Shown: one piece after another, positions 15,938 to 22,329 of the stretch | Layout: every line of letters begins with the position of its first letter | Numbering within the stretch: position 1 is the stretch's first letter | Source: Cellulosimicrobium cellulans | GTDB lineage: Bacteria > Actinomycetota > Actinomycetes > Actinomycetales > Cellulomonadaceae | NCBI RefSeq assembly: GCF_024124905.1 | Contig: NZ_JAMXST010000003.1 | Coordinates: forward strand, 248,001 to 312,000 | Reading direction: 5' to 3' | Length of the DNA: 64,000 nucleotides | Translations under genes and position numbers: made by a program | The notes under the pieces: generated by a model | Database searches by the model: none | Seen by the model: only the letters and a program-made list of their open reading frames with translations | Told to the model about the DNA's origin: nothing

Positions 15938-17253
15938 CCACGACCCCGAGCCGGCCGACGACGCCCGGGAGCGCGGACCTCGCCGCGGTCGCGGAGGAGT
16001 TCGGCACGCCCGTGTACGTGTACGACGGCGACGTGCTCGCCGCGAACTACCGCGCGCTGCGCGAGCGGCTGCACCCCGCTCTCGGGATCTTCTACTCGCT
16101 CAAGGCGAACCCGAACGTCAGCATCTGCGGGCTGCTGCACTCGCTCGGCGCGAACGCCGAGGTGTCCTCGCTCACCGAGCTGCGCACGGCGCTCGCGGCC
16201 GGCGTCGAGCCGCAGGACGTCCTGTTCCTCGGGCCGGGCAAGAGCCGGGACGAGCTCGTCGCGTGCCTCAACTCGGGCGTGCGCGCGATCATCGTCGAGT
16301 CGCTGCCGGAGCTCGCGCTGGTGGACGAGCTCGCGCGCGCGACGGGACGCCCCGCCCGCGTGGTGCTGCGCGTCAACCCGTCGTTCTCCGTCAAGGGCTC
16401 CGGGCTCACGATGGGCGGCAAGCCGCGCCAGTTCGGCATCGACGAGCAGCAGCTCCTCGACGCGCCGGACCTGTGCGCCGGGCTCACGACGGCCCGCGTC
16501 GTCGGGGTCCAGGTGTACATGGGCACGCGCATCCTCGACGAGGGCACGATCGTCGAGAACACGACGCGCATCTTCGAGCTCGCGGAGCGCCTCGCGGACC
16601 GGCTCGGCTTCCCGCTCGAGCTCGTCGACGTCGGCGGGGGCCTGGGCGTCGCGTACTTCGAGCGCGAGCGCGACCTCGACGTCGACGTCCTCACCGCGGC
16701 GCTCAACCCCGTGGTCGAGGCGTTCGTGCAGCGGCACCCCGCGACCGACCTCGTCATGGAGCTGGGGCGCTACCTCGTGGCGCTGTGCGGCACGTACGTC
16801 GCGCGCGTGCGCTACGTGAAGGAGTCGATGGGCGAGCGGTTCGCCGTCGCCGACGGCGGGACCAACCACCACATGGCGGCGGTCGGCATCGGCTCGTTCG
16901 TCAAGCGCAACTTCCCGATGCGCAAGGTGGGCCCGGCGACCGGCGCGGAGGACGTGCCGTGGAACGTCACGGGTCCGCTGTGCACGCCCAACGACACGAT
17001 CGGCAAGGCCGTCCCGCTCCCGGCGGACCTCGCGGCCGGCGACCTCGTGGCCGTCGACCGCTCCGGCGCGTACGGCGCGACGGCGTCGCCCGTGCACTTC
17101 CTCAGCCACGGCTACCCCGCGGAGGTGCTGACGCTCGGCGACGAGTCGTTCCTCGTGCGGCACGCGGACACGCCCGACGACCTCCTGTCCCGCCAGGTCT
17201 TCCACGACCTCGGCGCGCGCGTCGCCCCCGCCGAGGCCGTCGCCGCCCCCTGA
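15934..17253 (+). CDS. PLP-dependent decarboxylase, BtrK-like (fold type III, acts on carrier-bound amino acid)
   Basis: A 439-residue alanine-racemase-fold decarboxylase of the DapDC/ornithine-decarboxylase group. PLP lysine Lys57 in 'FYSLKANPNV'; 'VGVQVYMGTRILDE' His-loop counterpart, 'VDVGGGLGV' phosphate loop, 'MELGRYLVA', and catalytic Cys350 in 'GPLCTPND', with 'SGAYGATASPVHFLSHG' near the C-terminus. The pattern 'VYVYDGDVLAANYRALR...SLKAN', 'DGGTNHHMA' and 'FPMRKV' agrees better with BtrK, which decarboxylates glutamyl-ACP, than with LysA. Overlaps the ATP-grasp gene by 4 nt and is followed by the second carrier protein. Expected product: an omega- or alpha-amino acyl-ACP one carbon shorter. 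Confidence 0.85.
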   Translation: MTTTPSRPTTPGSADLAAVAEEFGTPVYVYDGDVLAANYRALRERLHPALGIFYSLKANPNVSICGLLHSLGANAEVSSLTELRTALAAGVEPQDVLFLGPGKSRDELVACLNSGVRAIIVESLPELALVDELARATGRPARVVLRVNPSFSVKGSGLTMGGKPRQFGIDEQQLLDAPDLCAGLTTARVVGVQVYMGTRILDEGTIVENTTRIFELAERLADRLGFPLELVDVGGGLGVAYFERERDLDVDVLTAALNPVVEAFVQRHPATDLVMELGRYLVALCGTYVARVRYVKESMGERFAVADGGTNHHMAAVGIGSFVKRNFPMRKVGPATGAEDVPWNVTGPLCTPNDTIGKAVPLPADLAAGDLVAVDRSGAYGATASPVHFLSHGYPAEVLTLGDESFLVRHADTPDDLLSRQVFHDLGARVAPAEAVAAP

Positions 17254-17325
17254 CCCGCCGGCCGACCGGCCGCGACCCGCCACCCGCTCCCGCGGGCGCC
17301 CGACCCACCACCCCGGAGGAACATC

Positions 17326-17616
17326 GTGAGCACCAGCACGAACACCGAGTCCCAGGAGGCCCTCGGCCGCGAGCGCGTCGTCGGCGCGGTCGTCGAGGCG
17401 CTGTCGAGCGTCCTCGGGCGGCCGCTGCCCGACGTCACGGACGCGACCCGCCTGTTCGACGACCTCGACCTCGACTCGACGAGCGTCCTCGGCCTGCTCA
17501 TGGCCCTCGAGGACTCGCTCGACATGGAGGTCGACCCGGAGTCGCTCGAGCAGCACCACCTCGAGACCGTGGGCTCGCTGACGGACTTCGTCGTCGAGCA
17601 CTCGACCCGGAACTGA
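17326..17616 (+). CDS. Acyl carrier protein 2 (BtrI-like)
   Basis: A 96-residue carrier protein with phosphopantetheine Ser51 in 'FDDLDLDSTSVLGLLMALEDSL' region and the following 'EVDPESLEQHHLETVGSL'. The DLDST motif and 'ALEDSLDMEV' helix resemble the stand-alone carriers used by amino-acid-loading ATP-grasp systems more than fatty-acid ACPs. GTG start at 17326 with CGGAGG about 8 nt upstream. The only appreciable gap in the operon (72 bp) lies in front of it, which may allow separate, higher translation of a carrier needed in excess. Likely the carrier for the decarboxylated amino acid. Confidence 0.88.
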   Translation: MSTSTNTESQEALGRERVVGAVVEALSSVLGRPLPDVTDATRLFDDLDLDSTSVLGLLMALEDSLDMEVDPESLEQHHLETVGSLTDFVVEHSTRN

Positions 17617-17617
17617 C

Positions 17618-18583
17618 GTGTCGCTCGGGGGCAGCAGCGGGTCGTCGTCCGGCCCGGCGTCCTGGACGGGACCCGGCGGCGCCGCCCTGCGCGTGCGCGG
17701 CGTCGTGGACGTCCCGGTCGACGACCTCGTCCCGGTCGGGGACGGGACGCGCCGGTCGGTCGCCGAGGACCTGCGGTACGTGTACGGCGAGGACCAGCCG
17801 ACCGACTGGCTCGAGAGCGGCCCGGGGCGGGACTACCCGACGATGATCCGCGCGGCGCGCGCCGCGCTGGGCGACCGGGGCCTGCTCGAGGACGTGCGCC
17901 TCGTCGTCCTCGTCGTCACCACCCCGGACCTGCAGCACGAGCGCCTGCTCGGCGGGTTCGTCGCCGACCTGTTCGACGACCGGCCGTACACGTTCTGCGT
18001 GACCGAGCAAGGGCTGGCCGGACCGTTCACGGCCCTGCGCCTCGCGCACGAGGAGCTCGCGCACGGCGGCCCCACGGGCACCGGGCTCGGGGGCGACGCC
18101 CTGGTCCTCGTCCTGGAGCAGTGCACGCTGCCCCCGACGGCGACGCGTGTCCCCGCGCGCGACCGGGTCGTCGCGCTCGTCGTGGGCCACGGCGGCGCGG
18201 GCCGGCCGGTCGAGGCGCTGTCGGTCGCGCGGGCACCGCGCGGCCCCCGGCCGGACGCGGCGGAGTCGCCCCGCGACGGTGCTCCCGCGTCGGCCGGGGA
18301 GAGCGCCCCGGCACCGGGCGCCCGGCGCGTCGTGCTCGGCGTCGACATGGACCCGGGCGACGTACCCGATCTCGACGGCGTCGTGCTGCGCGCCGACCCG
18401 GGCGCGGCGGCGACGGGCGTCTGGGAGGTCCTCGCCGCGTGCGACGACGTCTCTGACGCGCCGGTCGCGCTGCACGAGCGGTGCCTCGAGCTGGGGTACC
18501 GCTGCTCCCTCGTCCTCGGCCCGCGTCCCGTCGAGGCGTCCCCGGACGTCGACGACCTGTCCCGAGAGGCGGTGCTCGCATGA
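17618..18583 (+). CDS. Degenerate thiolase/ketosynthase-fold protein without catalytic cysteine
   Basis: 321 residues, weakly KAS III/thiolase-like: 'RLVVLVVTTPDLQHERLLGGF', 'PYTFCVTEQGLAGPFTALRLAHEELAHGG', 'DALVLVLEQCTLPP'. The segment that should carry the nucleophile reads 'TEQGLAG', so the active-site Cys is missing. The C-terminal half is short and shows no His/Asn motif. It may be a structural or chain-length partner (like a ketosynthase chain-length factor) for the active KAS III-like protein at 13482. Starts at GTG 17618, one base after the ACP2 stop. Function not established. Confidence 0.55.
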   Translation: MSLGGSSGSSSGPASWTGPGGAALRVRGVVDVPVDDLVPVGDGTRRSVAEDLRYVYGEDQPTDWLESGPGRDYPTMIRAARAALGDRGLLEDVRLVVLVVTTPDLQHERLLGGFVADLFDDRPYTFCVTEQGLAGPFTALRLAHEELAHGGPTGTGLGGDALVLVLEQCTLPPTATRVPARDRVVALVVGHGGAGRPVEALSVARAPRGPRPDAAESPRDGAPASAGESAPAPGARRVVLGVDMDPGDVPDLDGVVLRADPGAAATGVWEVLAACDDVSDAPVALHERCLELGYRCSLVLGPRPVEASPDVDDLSREAVLA

Positions 18584-19383
18584 GCACGGACGTCGTCGCC
18601 CCCGCCCCTGTCGGGGCGGGCGTGCTGCCCGAGGAGGGCACCGTGGACGGCCCCGCCGACCTCCGCGCCGTCGCGCGCGAACGTGGCGCGGTCGCGGCGC
18701 TCACCGCGCTCGGGGGTCTGCTGCCCGTCGCGGCGCTGCCGGGCGAGTGCGTCCTGCTGCCCGACGACGTCCCGCCGCCGGACGGGTGGGCGCGGGTCGG
18801 CGAGGTGGCGTCGGACGTCGGCACGCTGCGCGTGTGGCGGGCGCCCCGCGCCGCCGTGGCACCCGGGTCGGCCGCGCCCGCAGCCAGGGAACCCGGACCT
18901 GCCGCACCCGCCACCGACGGGGGCGCCGCGGCCCGCGCGGCCGACGCCGCCTGGCGGGTCGGGGTCGCGTGGGTTCGGACCGGGCTGTGCGAGCGCCTGA
19001 CGGACCGGGCCGTGGAGCGGCTGCGGGGCCGCACGGTCGGCGGTACGGCGACGGTGAACCTGCCGCCCGTCCGCCTCGTGCTCGCGGACGCGGCGCTCGC
19101 GCACCTCGAGGCGCAGGCGCTCCTGGGCGGGGTCGCGGCGGGGGACGCCGCCGCCGGGTCGCCCGACCGCGGGCCCGCGGTCTCCGGGACGTCGCTCGCG
19201 CGCGTCACCGCGGTCCTCGACCGCTCGTCGCGCGCCGTCCACAACCTGTTCGGCGCGGCGGGGTACGTCGACGGCGACGCCGCGCGGCTCGCGCGCACGA
19301 TCGACCTGCTCGGCCACGCGAGCGGGACGCTGCCGGGCCGCGACACCGAGACACCTCACGGCCGGGAGGGCCAGGACGCATGA
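18580..19383 (+). CDS. Acyl-CoA dehydrogenase-like C-terminal half protein
   Basis: 267 residues. The second half resembles the C-terminal helical domain of acyl-CoA dehydrogenases ('WRVGVAWVRTGLCERLTDRAVERLRGR', 'LPPVRLVLADAALAHLEAQALL', 'SRAVHNLFGAAGYVDGDAARLA'). The flavin-binding middle domain is missing; the N-terminal part is Ala/Pro-rich with no clear fold. It may pair with the full-length homologue encoded next (19380) as a non-catalytic subunit, as in heteromeric dehydrogenases. Overlaps both neighbours by 4 nt. Confidence 0.55.
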   Translation: MSTDVVAPAPVGAGVLPEEGTVDGPADLRAVARERGAVAALTALGGLLPVAALPGECVLLPDDVPPPDGWARVGEVASDVGTLRVWRAPRAAVAPGSAAPAAREPGPAAPATDGGAAARAADAAWRVGVAWVRTGLCERLTDRAVERLRGRTVGGTATVNLPPVRLVLADAALAHLEAQALLGGVAAGDAAAGSPDRGPAVSGTSLARVTAVLDRSSRAVHNLFGAAGYVDGDAARLARTIDLLGHASGTLPGRDTETPHGREGQDA

Positions 19384-20537
19384 GCACCGTCGACCTCGTC
19401 GCGCTGCGCGACCACCTGCGGCCCGTGGGCGCCGCGCTCCGCGAGCACGCCCTCGCGATCGACGCCGACCCCGCCGCGCTCCAGGTGCTCCTGGACTCCG
19501 GCGCCCTGCCGTACCGGCAGCTCGGCGGGTTCCCGCCCGGCTACCTCGACGACCCGCTGCGTGTGCGGGGCGTGCCGGTGCACGTGCGCACGTGCGTGGA
19601 GCGCGTGGTCGTGGCCGAGGCGCTCGCGTGGGGCGACGCGTCCGTCGTCGTCGGGGCGCCGGGGCCGTCCATGTCCGGGGTCGTCGTGGACGATCTCGCG
19701 GACGACGAGCAGCGCGACCGCTTCTACCGTCGCGTGGCGCAGCCGGGCACGTGGACGTTCTTCGGCCTCACCGAGCCCGAACGCGGCTCGGACGCGGCGG
19801 CGCTGGAGACCGCGGTCGCCGAGGCCGACGGCGCTCCCGTGCTGCGGGGCCACAAGAAGTACGTGGGCAACGTGGCGCGCGCGAGCCTCGGCGTCGTGTT
19901 CGCCCGGCACCGCCCGGGCCCGCTGGGCGTCGGCGTCTACCTGGTCGACACCGACCGGCCGGGCTTCGACGCCGCGCCGCTCGTGACGACCGGGATGCGC
20001 GCCGTGCAGCTCGGCGAGGTGCGGCTGCACGACGTGCCGCTGCTCGCCCAGGACACGCTCGGGCGGCACCTGTCGCCGTCGCGCCGCGGTCTCCTCGGGG
20101 CCGTGCGCACCTTCAACCGGCTGCGCCCCGTCGTCGCGTCGCTCGCCGTGGGCGTCACGCAGGCGGCGCTCGACCACGTGCGCGCCGAGCGGTCGTCGTT
20201 CACCGCCGACGAGCGGTGGCGCCTGGAGACCTTCGACGACCGGCTCCACGCCGCGCGCGCTCTCGTGCTCCAGGCCGCGCGTGCCGCCGACGCCGACCCC
20301 GCGGACGGGACGCTGCCGGCGGCGGCCAAGGCCACCGCCCTCGACCTCGCCGAGGAGGTCACGCACGCGGTGCCGCCGCTGCTCGGCCCGGGTGCGCGGT
20401 GGGAGCACCCGTACCTCGACAAGCTGGTCCGCGACGTGCCCGGCCTGGAGATGATGGAGGGCACGCGGACCGTGCAGCGGCTCACCCTCGCGCAGGGCTG
20501 GTTGCAGGGCAGGGCACGGCATGCCGAGCTCGTCTAG
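19380..20537 (+). CDS. Acyl-CoA dehydrogenase-family flavoenzyme
   Basis: 385 residues covering the whole acyl-CoA dehydrogenase fold: N-terminal helical domain, the middle domain with 'TFFGLTEPERGSDAAALE' (FAD/substrate loop) and 'LRGHKKYVGN', and a C-terminal helical domain ending 'LEMMEGTRTVQRLTLAQGW', where the Glu of 'MEGT' sits at the usual position of the catalytic base. In carrier-based pathways such enzymes oxidise an ACP-bound acyl chain (prolyl to pyrrolyl, or alpha,beta-desaturation). Here the substrate is probably the acyl- or aminoacyl-ACP of this operon. Its end overlaps the MATE gene by 17 nt. Confidence 0.82.
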   Translation: MSTVDLVALRDHLRPVGAALREHALAIDADPAALQVLLDSGALPYRQLGGFPPGYLDDPLRVRGVPVHVRTCVERVVVAEALAWGDASVVVGAPGPSMSGVVVDDLADDEQRDRFYRRVAQPGTWTFFGLTEPERGSDAAALETAVAEADGAPVLRGHKKYVGNVARASLGVVFARHRPGPLGVGVYLVDTDRPGFDAAPLVTTGMRAVQLGEVRLHDVPLLAQDTLGRHLSPSRRGLLGAVRTFNRLRPVVASLAVGVTQAALDHVRAERSSFTADERWRLETFDDRLHAARALVLQAARAADADPADGTLPAAAKATALDLAEEVTHAVPPLLGPGARWEHPYLDKLVRDVPGLEMMEGTRTVQRLTLAQGWLQGRARHAELV

Positions 20538-22329
20538 GGAGGCGGCCGCGACCCCGGTCGCGACCGCCTCGCCGCGACCGGAGGCGCTGCCGCCCGTGGC
20601 GCCGCCACCGTCCGCGGGGCCGACGGTCGGGGCACTGCGCCGTCGCGTCGTCCGCCTCGCCGCCCCGATCTGCGCGGCCCTGGTCGTGGGGGCGCTCGCA
20701 CAGCTCGTCATCGCCGCGCTGCTGGGGCACATGGGCGACGACGCGCTCTACGTCCGGTCGCTCTTCATCCCCGTGACGTTCCTCGTCCTCGCCGTCCAGG
20801 AGGGCCTCGACGTCTCGACCCAGGTCGGCTTCGCGCGCCTGCACGGGTCCCGGGGCCGGGGCGAGGGGTCCGACGCCGAGGACGGCGGCGGGGCCGGCGC
20901 GGGAGAGGACGGCGGCGCGGCCGTCGTCCCGACGTCGGCCACCGCGGCGCTGCTGGGGCGGTTCGTGGCGGCGGGTGCGGCCGTGCTCGGCGGGGTCGCC
21001 CTGCTGGTGGTCCTGGCCGCGCCGGCGCTCGCCGACGTGCTGTCCGTGCCCGCGCCGCTCGTCGCCGAGTTCGTCGCGTTCGCCCGCTGGACCGTGGTCG
21101 CGAGCGTGCTGTCCGTCCCGACGGCGGTCGCGGCCGCCGCGCTGCGCGGGTGGGCGCGCACCGGGGCGTCGGCGACCGTGGCGCTGCTCGTCGCGGGGCT
21201 CCAGGTGCTCGTCGTGTGGCTCGTCGGGCTCGTGGGCGGGTTCGGCGTGCTCGCGGTCCCGGTCGCGATCACGGGCTCCACGCTCGTCGGCGCCTGCGTC
21301 GCCTGGGCGCTCCTCGTGCGCGCCCGCCTCCTCCCGCGGCCGGGTCACGTCCCCGGCCTGCGCCGCGTGCTCGCCCTGCGCCACCACCCGGCGCCGCAGC
21401 GGGTGGCCGCGTGGTGGCGACGGGTGCTCCGGGCGCTGCCCGCCGGCTCGTGGACGACGCCGACCCCACCTCCGCCTCCGACCCAGTCCTCCGCGGCGCC
21501 GGCCTCGGTCGCGGCACCGTCCGCCCCGGTGGACGCTGTGCCGTCCGCCCCGCCGGGCGCTGCGCCGTCCGACCCGCTCTCCATCCCGCCGGCCGCCGAG
21601 CCGACGATGCCGGCCGTTCCTCCTGAGGGAGCGGGAGACGAGCGGGTCGACGTGCGCGGGCTGCTCCTCGGCGTCGGCCTGCCGGTCGGCCTGTCCTACC
21701 TGCTCCTCACGGTGACGAACCTCGTCATGGTGTGGGTCCTCGGGCCGTCGGGCACGGACGTCGTCGCGGGGTTCGGCGGTGCCGCGACGGTCCAGACGCT
21801 CGTGATCGTGCCGGCGATCGGGCTCGCCGCGGCGGTGAGCATCGTCATGAACCAGCAGTGGGGCGCGGGCGAGCTCCGGCTGCTGCCGCGCACGCTGCGC
21901 GCGGGCACGGTCGTCGTCGCGGGCGTGTACGTGGTCGTGGGGGCGCTCGTCCTCCTGACCGCGCCGTTCGTCGCGGGCCGGCTCTCCGCGGACCCGGACG
22001 TCGCCGCGCAGGCGGCGCTCTACCTGCGGGTCGTCGGCCCGTCGTACGCGGGCGTCGGGCTCGTGCTCTTCCTCCTGACCCTGCTCGAACAGCTCGGGTA
22101 CGGGCGCGTCGCCGTGACCCTCAACGTGCTCTACCACGCCGTCTCGCTCGGCGTCGGCGGCGTCCTCGCGCGCGCGGGCGGGGGACCGGCCGCGCTGTAC
22201 GCGACGATCGCGGTGACGAACGTCGTCGGCCTCGTCGTCATGCTTCCCGTCGCGGTGCGCCTGGTCCGGCGGCGCGCGACGGCCGAGCCGGCCGAGCAGG
22301 CCGGCGCGGCCGTGGAGGTCGCGTCGTGA
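20521..22329 (+). CDS. MATE-family efflux transporter
   Basis: A 602-residue membrane protein, longer than the usual ~450. Two six-helix halves are recognisable ('APICAALVVGALAQLVIAALLGHMGDDALY' at the N-terminus; 'GLPVGLSYLLLTVTNLVMVWVLG' for the second half). They are separated by a Pro/Ala/Ser-rich hydrophilic linker of about 75 residues (bases ~21420-21640), and a Gly/Asp-rich loop interrupts the first half (~20840-20930). MATE proteins export cationic or amphipathic compounds by Na+ or H+ antiport. Its place inside the operon indicates export of, or self-protection from, the product. Confidence 0.85.
   Translation: MPSSSREAAATPVATASPRPEALPPVAPPPSAGPTVGALRRRVVRLAAPICAALVVGALAQLVIAALLGHMGDDALYVRSLFIPVTFLVLAVQEGLDVSTQVGFARLHGSRGRGEGSDAEDGGGAGAGEDGGAAVVPTSATAALLGRFVAAGAAVLGGVALLVVLAAPALADVLSVPAPLVAEFVAFARWTVVASVLSVPTAVAAAALRGWARTGASATVALLVAGLQVLVVWLVGLVGGFGVLAVPVAITGSTLVGACVAWALLVRARLLPRPGHVPGLRRVLALRHHPAPQRVAAWWRRVLRALPAGSWTTPTPPPPPTQSSAAPASVAAPSAPVDAVPSAPPGAAPSDPLSIPPAAEPTMPAVPPEGAGDERVDVRGLLLGVGLPVGLSYLLLTVTNLVMVWVLGPSGTDVVAGFGGAATVQTLVIVPAIGLAAAVSIVMNQQWGAGELRLLPRTLRAGTVVVAGVYVVVGALVLLTAPFVAGRLSADPDVAAQAALYLRVVGPSYAGVGLVLFLLTLLEQLGYGRVAVTLNVLYHAVSLGVGGVLARAGGGPAALYATIAVTNVVGLVVMLPVAVRLVRRRATAEPAEQAGAAVEVAS

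Noticed and set aside
15934-17253. Diaminopimelate decarboxylase LysA
   Set aside because: The fold is the same, but the gene lies between an ATP-grasp ligase and an ACP in a coupled operon and its residue pattern follows BtrK.
15307-17601. Minus-strand frame of more than 700 codons opposite the PLP decarboxylase
   Set aside because: Composition is that of an antisense shadow (Arg, Val, Gly, Asp runs), with no start signal or homology.
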